Below the pieces are notes generated by a model. The model had not been told where the DNA came from and ran no database searches. It saw only the letters and a program-made list of their open reading frames with translations. Position numbers and translations under genes: made by a program. Shown piece by piece: positions 22,761 to 33,524 of a stretch of DNA of 64,000 nt; position 1 is the stretch's first letter, and each line of letters begins with the position of its first letter. Source of the stretch: Diphasiastrum complanatum (taxonomy: Eukaryota; Streptophyta; Lycopodiopsida; Lycopodiales; Lycopodiaceae); the NCBI GenBank assembly GCA_029204225.1, contig CM055096.1:33523209-33587208 (forward strand). Direction: 5' to 3'.

Positions 22761-25700
22761 TAAGAATGTTAAAATCCACGTTGTGATAATTGGTCAGATT
22801 AGCAGTTACTAAAATATTTTTATTCACGCCTCTTCTGCTTGGCTACTTAGTGCACCTGCTAGGCCATGATCCTCCTAACTGTCAAAAGAAGTTTTTTGAG
22901 TTTTAGTTTCCCGGTCATGACGAGGATTGAGATTGTGCCAGCCGGCAAGTTCCGTGTGTTAGCTAGGAATTCGTTAAAGAGTCTAGATGTTTCTCTATAA
23001 GCTAGCTACATATCTCATTTTTGAGATTTTAGTGCAATTTAAGAGACGCCGCGAAAGCTTATATTGTGAGATATGAATGGGAAAATGACAACGAGAGGGT
23101 AGACTTAAAGCAGATACAGGCATCGAGAGAACTCACAGCTATTTCTTCTCATTTATCACAGCAAAGCAGTTCGCCGAGTGGCTTTTATTTGGACATTTCT
23201 GTTCACTCCATAAAGGATTTCTTGGATTTTAGTTTTAGGATCTTCACCCAAGTTTATTCGAGCCAAAGAAACGCAATAGTGACTATAATCTCTTCTGTCG
23301 TTGCTGGCTAAAGCTATTGCGAGCTTTGACTCAGCATGAGTACTTCTTCCTTGGTTGCGATCTCGAAGGTACATATGTTGCACCAATTACCATTCACATG
23401 TGCAGTTTCAATACTTGTGAAGTTCTCAATATGCTTTTACGTAATGTCTATTTTCACAAGCTTAGCAGCACAGGCATAATTGTAACTTTTTATTCTCTAA
23501 ATTATGAGTTCCTCTTACTTGAAACACACCTGAAAAATCGGAGGGAAAGATTGAAAACAACTCAAATTTTACATACAACCTTGATATGACTAGTCGCAAA
23601 TTTGTTCTTATATCCTAGACTTGCCATGGGTATATACAGTAATTCAAGGTTTGCTACATACGATTTAAAGTTTGAGCGTTATTCTTAATATTTTATTAAT
23701 GAATCAGTCCACCCAATAGCATTGACAAAGTTGAAGAGAAATGCAATCATGCTGGTCAAATGATAGCAAGCTCGTGGTAGATAAGTAAATAGAGAACTTG
23801 CTTTAATCTCATCTGTATTGAGGCTGAGTCCAAGTTATGCTGTAAACTACTTTTGGAATGTGTAGCTCCTATGCAATGAGGAGCATAAGTGTATTGATGA
23901 TGTTATGGAGCCCAAATTAGAGCTATGTGACCACATTAGTGTGACCAAATAACGGGATTTAGATATCAATCAACAAACTAATACATGCCTTTGTGTTGTC
24001 AAATAATAGATGAAGGGCCAAGGCCCACGTGACCACTAATAGGACACCTATAACTCCTCCCTCCTTATAAGACGCCATCCTCTATGTCGGTATAAAGAGA
24101 AAAGAGAGCAACATAATATAGCCATTATTAAACAGAAGAAGCACAAGGATGTTGCATACATCCCTAATAGTAGAGTAGTAATCTGGTTTCAAAGTTGGTT
24201 ACATTATAAGAGCAAGGCATATTTGACCATAGACTTAGCTAAGCAGGTAATGGAAAAGAGACAAAGGTGATCGTGGAATCACATTCTCCAAGTACATCTA
24301 ATTGTTACTAGTTCTACATGGGAATTGAAGAGGATTTGGAAATTGCGTTCTCCAAGAGGATCAAGTAACCTCAAAAATCAGATGGGAGATTCATGATTGA
24401 GGACTCTCATTATTCAGTAGGACCTAGTACCCCAGATGGAACTACTAGTGTCAGAGGACACATGGGGGAGGCAGCATAGGCTATGGAGAATGTATCGAGT
24501 TATCTCATCTAGGATTGATGACTTTCTAATTAGGGAAGGGCGGAAAATGTTAGGGTTAGTAATGGAGTGAACTTGAGCCATTGGACTAACTAGTTGCCAA
24601 TAGGGTCAGATGATAGCATATTTGATATTGACCAATGGTCAAGCTAGGAACCTAGCTCAAATTAAGTTAGGTGTGTCGCCAAATGCGACATGGTGTGTCC
24701 ACAATGTTAATGGTCAATAAGGCAAGTCACAAATGATTGTCATGAACGTAGTCATTAGGTATGTATGCAGGATTAAGGCCAGTTGATAGTAGGCATTAGT
24801 GCTCCTCTGATCACCGATGCATGGTGAGGCATGGGGTTGGTTGTTAGTAATCACTAAACTTTTTAGTTAGGTCAAGACATAGAGTTTTGATGACTGGCTT
24901 GGCCAATTGCTAGGGGGGAGGAACTTCATTCTTGATACTTGCTAGTTTGCTTAGAGCAGCTCTAGAGAACGTTTCTAACAAAAAGTATAATAAATAGACA
25001 CTAAGGTACATCATAAGACTAATGGAGAACAATGTTGTCTCCTACGTAATGGTTCTAGATTCTCCTAATTTAGTGATCACATCCCTGACTAACTATGGTT
25101 AGCCAACGTCTAGCCTTGGGTTAGGGGAAGCTCGATGAGGTTAGGTTGTAGTTGGTGATTAGCACTCAAGGTTCATTATAGTTGGCTAATATTGACCCCA
25201 AGTGCTAGCTTGGGGCTAGTTATGGGACACATAGATTGGACATGCGTTTGCATGGCAGATTAGGCAACACACCTTGCTTGTGGAATGGGCTACGATGGTA
25301 TGGGATGCAATAACTACACCTTAGTGGATTGATTGGCGATGTTGGTGCTATCTCATAGGCTTGGGGGTGATCGTGGGCTTGTTATCCATGGTCGGGTGGT
25401 TATCTATATGTCAAGTGCTCTATTGATTCCATCTAACTTTGGTCTAAACGGTGAATGATTGGTAGGCTTCACATAGGGCTAGGTCAATGCGCAATTTGAA
25501 GGACCCAATATTCCTAAGACACCTAATCAAACGTTTCCATAAGCCAGGTCACATGAGATAAGGAGGTATCATGGGACAAAATAAGTGAGGGATTAGAGCC
25601 CAAGATACGACGTGTAAATGGTGCATAACTTGCACTACTCCTCAAGAAGACATTGTCCTCAACATTGGCATAAAGAAAATGCTGATGCAAGAAAATAGAA

Positions 25701-26119
25701 ATTGATACAGAAACACATATACTAAAGATGATGTCACAAAAGGTATATTTCAAAGCAAGAAAGTGATACCAGTAGTTACATACACCATAGAAGGCACCAA
25801 AACATGTATGAGGTTTTAGAAATCTTTAAAACAAAAAACATGTTTGCACCTTGGATATTAGAATGGTTTGAATGGACAAAGAGAACAAAAGCCAATAACA
25901 TGGAAGACTCTTTTTTATACAATGATATATGATGCTACGCAATTAGCCATGAGTGCCATGTATATGTAGTGGCCATTGACCGAGCCAACCTTATAGACCA
26001 TGCATGAGTCCTCAATATATATATTACTAGAAATAGCCATATGATATATAAATGTTGAGTAGAACAATCATATTGATTGAGAAAACTATTGTGGTACTAT
26101 AGGAGCACTACCATATATA
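22761..26119. other. Long stretch without recognisable genes
   Basis: Only short ORFs without domains (for example 23066-23311 and 23317-23589). No LTR termini, primer site or RNA gene that I can recognise. Text around 24200-25500 is repetitive in words (TAGGTTAG, GCTAGG) but shows no unit. Probably old, decayed transposon DNA. Confidence 0.45.
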
Positions 26120-26124
26120 AGTAC

Positions 26125-26597
26125 TGTCACAAGCCAGTCTCTCCAAGCTCGTGAATCCTAGAAGCCAGTGTGTAGAATGAACCTCCCAACCATAGGCACC
26201 CCCTCCTTGACTCCTTCTACCTGCTATTCCCGTCAACTGGCACATGGCATCCACCTGTGGGTGATCAGTCCACTTGGCATGCCTGGCCTCTGTGACTTGT
26301 GAATACTGAGTGACTCATAGGGTACCACCCCCGTGCCCCGCCAAAGACCTGTGTTGGTCACCCCGACTACTTGCCAGCTAGCATCTCGTCACTGACAACT
26401 AGGGTCCCGACGGTCAAGACACACCGCATCTCTGACAACTTGTCAGGCGGCCACACCGGGTCACTGCTCGTGACGCACCGGTCCCAACTTGGGACAGATG
26501 TCCTCCTCGGTCACCGGCCCTTGCCAATACTTGGCCTCAGGCCCTTTGGTAACCGGCCGTGCCGAGGTCATGATAGAGTCGTATCTGGACTCTAACA
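26125..26597 (-). mobile_element. 3' LTR of the chromovirus
   Basis: 473 bp, from TGTCACAAGCC to GACTCTAACA on the plus strand; it matches 30484-30960 along its length with scattered differences. It lies at the 3' side of the minus-strand element. Confidence 0.93.
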
Positions 26598-26639
26598 ATC
26601 CTTCTCTCCTCTGGCAAGTCATCGGTCCTCGATGACAAA

Positions 26640-27911
26640 CTCTGGGTCAGATTTCTACAACACTTGTCGCGTCTCCCAGGTAGCATCTGACAACGGATGC
26701 CCTTTCTAGGTTACTAGATACTCTTGAAGGAGACGATTTCGCAATCGTCACTCCCTTCGCTCTAGGATCCTTTCTGGCTCATAATCTGTGGTGTCTTTCT
26801 CCTCAAGAGACACTAGACCTTTCACCAGGCTATCGCCATCGTGCAAACATCTCTTCAGTTTGCTAACATGGAATAGTGGATGCACCTTGCATCCCACAGG
26901 TAGCTGTAGCTTATAAGCTACTTGGCTCACCTTCTTAATTATCAACCATGGTCCACAATACCTAGGAGATAACTTGGTGCACTTTCCTGTGCGTAGCACC
27001 TTCGACTTCGAAGGGACTAGTAAATACACCCAATCTCCATTCTCAAATTCCCGATAGGTACGGTTCTCACGAGCATAACTCTCTGCCCTAGCTACAGCTT
27101 TGGACAAGTTATCTCATGCCAACTCTATCTTCTGTTGCATCTGAGCCAAAAGCTCTACAACACTAGGTACCCTATGTGGAATTCCTATGATTGCAGGACT
27201 CAATGGCCTGAAACCATAGTTGAGCTCAAATGGACTCAATCCAGTGGATGCATGTCTCTTATCATTGTACGCGAACTCCAATAGCGGTAAATGCTTTACC
27301 CATTCTGTTTGCATACTACTCACATATGCCCTAAGCATATCTTCCAAGATTTGATTCACTCGCTTTGTCTGGCCATCCGTCTGAGGATGCTCAGAGCTAC
27401 TCATTCGCAACTGTGTTCCCAACTTGGCGAACACCTCAATCCAGAAATTTCTCGTAAACTTGGGATCCCTGTTAGAAACTATGGACTTCGGAAGACCATG
27501 TAACCTGACAATATTCTGAATAAACAACTCAACCACTTGCGGAGCTGTGACCTTCTTGGTCGTTGCGATGAAATGAGCCATCTTGGAAAACATGTCTACC
27601 ACTACCATAACGGAATTGAATCCATTCTGGGTCTTGGGTAGCCCAACAATAAAATCCATAGAGATGCTTTCCCACCTTCCTGTAGGTATCTCAAGTGGAT
27701 GTAGCAAGCCCGGAGGACTTACTCTCTCGGCCTTGTTCACCTGACAAGCCGTGCAACGCTGGTCGTACTCTCTTACATCCCGCTGCAATCGTGGCCAGAA
27801 ATAATGCCTTCTCAAAAGCTCACTAGTCTTATCAATACCAGGGTGCCCTGCGTAGGGACTATCATGGCATTCATGAAGTATCTTACGATGAAGATCCTTC
27901 GTGTCTGGCAC
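26640..27911 (-). pseudogene. Chromovirus integrase with chromodomain, catalytic residues changed
   Basis: The frame 27911-27114 has the H2C2 zinc-binding region (HECHD...AGHPG...CTACQ), then the core with SMDFIVGLPKT (first Asp kept). The second site reads SNRDPKF instead of the usual SDRDP-F, and the third reads TKRVNQ instead of TERVN. Two of the three metal-binding acidic residues are thus Asn and Lys. One stop (about 27112) precedes the C-terminal domain (GDWVYL, PRYCGPW, VHPLFHVSKLK). A chromodomain-like end (EYLVT-KGHPLSDATWE, about 26660-26740) follows. This enzyme would not be active. Confidence 0.9.
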
Positions 27912-28299
27912 GAATACTTTTCTGTTTTCTCAACTACATACCTTCCTTCACGGTGTATGTCAAATAAGTACTGGTGTGTTCCTCTACGGAAGCGACAGGC
28001 GAGGCTGACTCTTTCGCTTGGTCGACTAACTTGCATGCATAGGCTACACACACTGACAATGTGGGTCCTTTTGTTGAGCCCTCTTGATCTCCTCCATGAG
28101 ATCATTGTCAACTACAGGCAAGGCTCATCTGATGCAGTACCAACGATAGTGCATCAGCGACCACATTTTCCTTCCCTCCTCGAAAGCGAATTTCCAAATG
28201 AAATTCCTGCATCAGCTCGGCCCACCGAGCTTGGTGGTCTTACAAATCTGGCTGAATGCAAAATACTTTAAAGTATAATGATCTGTGTACACATAAAAC

Positions 28300-29691
28300 T
28301 CAGCACCATATAAATAATGTCTCCACACCTTGAGCGCATGTACTCGCATACAGCTCTTGCTCCTGTGCGGGTATACCATCTTGGCTCAACACTGCACCTA
28401 CGACAATGCCACTTGCATCCGTCTCTAGGCCAAACGGTTTTTGGGTATCAACAAACTTGAGAATTGGAGCCGTGGCCAGCGCCTCCATCAAGTTCTCAAA
28501 CCTGTGCTGAGCTTCAGCAACCCACCGATCTACAATGCTGTTTTTCCGTAACTGGTCCATCAAAGGAGCAGCTACCTTGGAATAGTTCCTAACGAACTGC
28601 CAATAGAACTTGCATAAACATAAGAAAGATTGTAATTGGCGTATATCGGCAGGCCTCGGCCACTTCTTAACCTTGCCAAGACAGAAAAAGCATAATCCGT
28701 CTTTCTTGGACTTGTCCCTTTGTTCTGGACTGAGAGGAGACTTATTGTAAGCCTGATGAGCCAAAGGAGATCCCGCCTTGCGCTTCAAAGTCTGCTGCAT
28801 CTGGATAAGATCCTTCTGCGAAAAGCCTTTCTGACCAGCTTGGCCAGACTTTCGCGAACCCTTCTTTTGAGGCCAGCTTGGCGCTCCAGATTCAGCCTTG
28901 GTGCGCACATTACCTTCAAAGTTGAGAGCTGTAGCAACTGCTTCTTCTAAGGTCTTGCACCCTTCATTAAGCACTGAAGGTTTCAACTCTTCATGAAGGC
29001 CAAATATGAACTTGTGGACTACTAGCCACTCGGGAATCTCTTCCGAAATCTTGATAAGCGTCTCATGATACCTATCAGCATATTCCTGCACCATGTACTG
29101 CCTCTAACGATGCAAAAGCCAAGCATCCGTCACACGCACATGCTCATGTGGAGGAATAAACTGAGCTCTAAAAGCTCGCTTAAACTCAAGCCAGGTGGAT
29201 GGAGCCTGATTAGACTTCAACAATTTGTGCCACCACCTGTCAACAAAATCAGTGAAATGGTAAGCAGCTTTGCGGACCCGCCAACCCTCATCAGTTGGGG
29301 ACTGCTTCAAATCAAAAAACTCTTCCCACTTATGCAACCACTGATCTACGATATCAGTATTGCGTTGGGGAGTGTTTCCAGCGAAACGGGTAGGTTTAAT
29401 ATCTTTGTCCTCTGGATAGGGTGGAGGTAACATAGGACGAACAACAGAAGACGGATAAGGTGGAGCATACTGTAAGGAAGACGCATAACCACCAGCTACC
29501 ATCATCGCTCGCATCTCTGCGACGGTCTTTTCCACACTATCCATGCGAGCTTGCACAGAAGGGGAAGTACTAGCAGGCGAACGGGCAGCCACTGTAGGCG
29601 GATTATGGGTAGGACTAAGCACATGGCTGGGTGGTGGTGATGGAAGAGCAATAGGTGGACTGAGCGGAATATCAACTCTATCATCTTCCAT
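28300..29691 (-). pseudogene. Gag fused by deletion to RT end and RNase H
   Basis: From 29691 the frame has a Pro/Ser-rich start, then Gag (DKDIKPTRFAG, WLHKWEEFFDL, FVDRWWHKLL, EFKRAFRAQFIP). An in-frame stop at about 29104 interrupts it, then Gag resumes (EYADRYHETLIKIS, KFIFGLHEELKPSVL). The zinc knuckle begins CFFCLGK at about 28680 and at once continues as KKWPRPADIRQLQSFL...FYWQFVRNYSKVAAPL, the RT connection, then RNase H (FGLETDASGIVVGAVLSQDG). Protease and the RT catalytic core are deleted in frame. The rest of RNase H to 27912 is out of frame. Confidence 0.92.
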
Positions 29692-30468
29692 TATGAAACA
29701 AAAAACAGAGACAACACGGAATCAAGCTAGAAATTGCACTTATTGAAACACAGTCAGGAAAAAGGAAATGTTCAGCCTATTGATAATTTAGAATTGAAAA
29801 AGACAAAAGGCAACTGGAAAGTAACAAAGCCAAGGACAGGTAGTACTTCCCTTGCGTCCTACGCTGGTACAAAAGTCGGTAAAGAACTTTTTTTGGGCAC
29901 CAAATCGGCTTGAAAGTTGAAAAAAACAGGAAAAAAGCGGGCTGTTTGACGTCGAATTTCTTCCAAACGGCAGAAGCTTTTCACGAACGGTCAATTGGCA
30001 GTAGATCGCCCTCCTACTAGGCCCAATCTGAAACCTTAACAGCAGAAATCGGAGAAGTTATGTCTAATCCAAAAATCTGACCTGTTTTTTGCTTGGAAAC
30101 CGACTTTTTAGCGAAACAGAGGCAAATCTGCTCCAAAACCGGCGTATGATGGCTCTATAGGATCGCTATGGATACTAGGAACATGCTCCCAAAATCTGAT
30201 CAGGATCTGAGAAGGTTCCAAAAAGTTATGAGCGAAAATCCTTTTGAAAAAATGTGCTGGAGCTGTAGGAACAAAATATGCCCAATTTTCCCTGCTAGAA
30301 ATCGTTGAAACAACTCTGAAAAGATGTGTAGATCAGCGCTGGAGGCCCACCTTTCTTCTCCAATCTGTCTCCCACGTTTTCTCCCTCAAAAATCCTTCAA
30401 AAACAAGCAAAATCTGACAATTTCTACACTTTCTCTCTCTAGAACGACTTTTTCTCTCTCTAGAACGA

Positions 30469-30481
30469 GGCTCTGATACCA
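30469..30481 (-). promoter_or_regulatory. Primer binding site (initiator tRNA-Met type)
   Basis: The minus strand reads TGGTATCAGAGCC two bases inside the right LTR, which makes that LTR the 5' LTR. Confidence 0.92.
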
Positions 30482-30483
30482 AT

Positions 30484-30960
30484 TGTCACAAGCTAGTCTC
30501 TCCAAGCTCGTGAAACCTAGAAGCCGGTGTGTAGAATGAACCTCCCAACCATAGGCACCCCCTCCTTGAGTCCTTCTACCTGCTATTCCCGTCAACTGGC
30601 ACATGGCATCCACCTGCGGGTGATCAGTCCACTTGGCATGCCTGGCCCTTGTGACCTATGAATGCTGAGTGACTCATAGGGTACCACCCCCGTGCCCCGC
30701 CAAAACCTGTGACCCTCTTGGTCACCTCGACTACTTGCCGGCTAGCATCTCGTCACTGATGACTTTGGTCCCGACGATCAAGACACACCGCATCTCTGAC
30801 AACTTGTCAGGCGGCCACACCGGGTCACTGCTCGTGACCTCCGGTCCCAACTTGGGACAGATGTTCTCCTCGGTCACTGGCCCTTGCCAATACTTGGCCT
30901 CAGGCCCTTTGGTAACCGGCCGTGCCGAGGTCAGGATAGAGTCGTAATTGGACTCTAACA
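30484..30960 (-). mobile_element. 5' LTR of the chromovirus
   Basis: 477 bp, TGTCACAAGC to GACTCTAACA on the plus strand, paired with the LTR at 26125. It contains the promoter of the minus-strand element; no TATA box was pinned down. Confidence 0.93.
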
Positions 30961-30965
30961 AGTAC

Positions 30966-33079
30966 CATCATAGGAACAAATAGTGACTCATTTGGAGAAA
31001 GTTATGTCTAGATTCCCATGTGTAAGATAACATAGATCCTATTCTATGTATGTATGAGAAACCTATATATGTGTCTCGTTGCCTTATCACGTTGATCATG
31101 TGGTTATACCTCATTTGGAACCTGTGACACATCTATAACAACCTATACCTCATCTATTTGTGCCCTAGACTCAGTCCGTTGTGGATGGAAGCTAGCCATT
31201 CACTCATGCCAATGTGCATCCCATTGTGCTTTTTGTATCATAGAGAGAATAGAAAGAGGACAAGCATACGAAATTGTCACTAAAATCATCATTAAGCTTA
31301 TAGAGAACAATGACCTTCCATAAGAATGTGTTCTAGCTATACCTCTAGAGTAAAAGAAAATCCCTCTAGAAATGAGGCATCAATGCCTATTAATATTGGT
31401 TGAAGGTCGCACGAGTTAGGGCTAGGCTCCTAGAATTATTAAAAATGCAATAATATAATGCTTGGGGCACATGAATGCACTTTAAAGGAGTCGTAAAAAA
31501 CAAGATTACCACATAGGATCACCAACAGGCTAATATGCATATGGAGTTCTAGCCAAAAATATGACTCAACATCGACAAACCACAATGATGAAAGATGACA
31601 TGGTATGTAGAAGGAGAGAACCCATGCAGTGCACATTGACCAAGAGTGCATGAGGCTAGAAGCAAAAGCTGAAAAAGAGAATAGAGATGTTGTTGAACAC
31701 AATATCTCTTACAAAAATGGCTAAACAAGAGTAATAGCTGTACTAAAAATTGGACCTCAAGCTAGCTAGATACACGATGAGGCAAGCAACACCATAAATT
31801 CAAGAAACAAACATTAGTTCAATGAATCAAATGTAAGAAGAGCATGTTTCCCATTTATAATGAAAAGAATGAAATTTTCTTGAAGAAGCGAAAGGAGTTG
31901 GACCTTCATCAAGAAGCCAAGCACTTTGTTTGGCCCTATGGTAAGTCCATCTACAATCTCTACATGTTAGGCTAACCATCCAACATATGGAGATTTAACT
32001 CCACAATTACCATATGAGACTCAATAGTCCAACTCCTACTAGTGTGCAAAATTCTAAGGGTGATTCCTCAATAGAACAAATGAGGAATCGCCCTTAGAGG
32101 TTTCTTGGTGATTCCTCATTTACTAGATCCGTTATTGTTATGTGAGACCCAGGCCAAAACACCATCAAATCTAATGGTGTCTAGTGCTTTCACATGCCCA
32201 TCCAAACATGCACAAGAAATTCTCCATTCTTACTTTCAGCCCGATTTAAGCTCCTACACTTGACACAATCCATGCCGTTAATAGTTGGTTCCACGTTGGT
32301 ACATTCTTTCTAATTATAGGACTAACTTCAAGCTGTCAAGCAAATACACTACCATTCTCTAGGAGCATGACTCACTGAATATGGTAATTGAGTAGATTGT
32401 TCCACTGTTCCGGAGGTCGATCTCACCTTTTGAGCCATCTCTGGTCGGAGGTGCTAATATTACGAATTATCAAATATAATTGCGGGATTTGCATGTCAAG
32501 CCATCACTATAAATTGTTTTCTCAATCAAAATACACATAATTGTCAATCCAACATTAAATTCATTCCAACAACATTTACACTTCCATATCTCACACACTG
32601 AAGGCCACAAGGCTGAATCTGATACCATCTAAAAACAAACTCAAGGAGGAAACATTATCCTAATTGGTATTATGCCCCCAATTCCCTAGAGCTTGTGTGT
32701 GACGTCCAAATCTGATACTCCTTTCAGAAATATGGAGGCTTGCTAGTAGGCTCACATCACATCCATGGGGTCCTCATTCCATATGATTAATACTTGAATC
32801 CTATGCAATGATGCTCACCCGTGTTGACAACTTTCCATGGCTAATCATTTCCATGCATGACCAATATAACAGTTTCTTCAAAGTCAATGCTCTCCTCCAA
32901 AGAGTGTTGTTGAGAATGAATTCTCTCTCATGTCTTAACACGGTTTTATAGCCATGAGCTCACCAGCTTAAGGGAGTTTATCCATACAAGTAGGTATAGT
33001 AAGGTCTCATCTTTGCAAGCATGGGCATTGATCCAAGTTCATCCCTCTACTTATGTCCATTTTTCTCTCTCTTGTATGT
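30966..33079. other. No gene recognised
   Basis: AT-rich sequence with short ORFs only. It contains one near-perfect inverted repeat (listed separately). It lies between the chromovirus and the LHY-like gene and could hold that gene's promoter or 5' UTR exons, but I see no clear evening element or splice-bounded exon. Confidence 0.4.
32054..32097. repeat. 17-bp inverted repeat (hairpin)
   Basis: CTAAGGGTGATTCCTCA and TGAGGAATCGCCCTTAG flank a 10-base loop; only one pair is mismatched. A further GGTGATTCCTCATTT copy follows at about 32109. Confidence 0.9.
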
Positions 33080-33170
33080 TCTCATTTGTGTGGTGGATTG
33101 GACTTGAACCCCTGACCTCATGGAGAGGAAAGGATTTCCTAACCAATTGACTGCTTGTGTCCATTTTGGG
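33080..33170 (-). repeat. tRNA-derived SINE-like or tRNA pseudogene sequence
   Basis: On the minus strand, TCAATTGGTTAGG (A-box-like, 33138-33150) is followed about 30 bases later by GGTTCAAGTCC (33100-33110), a good B box of an RNA polymerase III promoter. Spacing fits a tRNA. The acceptor arms do not pair and I see no anticodon loop, so a plant SINE head or decayed tRNA copy is more likely than a working tRNA. Confidence 0.5.
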
Positions 33171-33524
33171 ATGACACAATATTTATCATGAATCAGTCCT
33201 CCTTTCTTGATTGCGCAGCCTAAAGAGCCTTGAATTTAAGGATTATAAATGTCTGTCTGGCAAATGATGTTTTCCACCTCTATCACGGACTTAACTATGA
33301 GGGGCTGCTCATTGAAGTTTTGATACAAGACTGGAATTTCAAACAAGTGGATACTTCTCTTAGCAGATGTAGTTCTCTATCTTATATGTTACTTATCGGG
33401 GAATTAAGATAACCCAGCCCATTCGAACTACCCTCATCTTAATATGATCAATATACTGACATTAATATTATGATTTTGTTATGATTGTGATTAAATTATC
33501 CTGTGATTTTCTATTTGTTTTTGA

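Larger units (their letters stand above)
26120..30965 (-). mobile_element. Complete but defective chromovirus (Ty3/Gypsy)
   Basis: Two LTRs (26125-26597 and 30484-30960) in the same orientation bound the element, and AGTAC is duplicated exactly at both outer edges (26120-26124 and 30961-30965). The primer site at the right LTR sets minus orientation. The interior encodes Gag, then jumps from the Gag zinc-knuckle region straight into the end of RT and RNase H, followed by integrase and a chromodomain. Protease and most of RT are missing. With the changed integrase residues this is a non-autonomous copy. High LTR similarity and an intact target duplication suggest fairly recent insertion. Confidence 0.95.

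Noticed and set aside
33080-33170. Functional tRNA gene
   Set aside because: A and B boxes are present, but the acceptor stem does not pair and no proper anticodon arm is visible.
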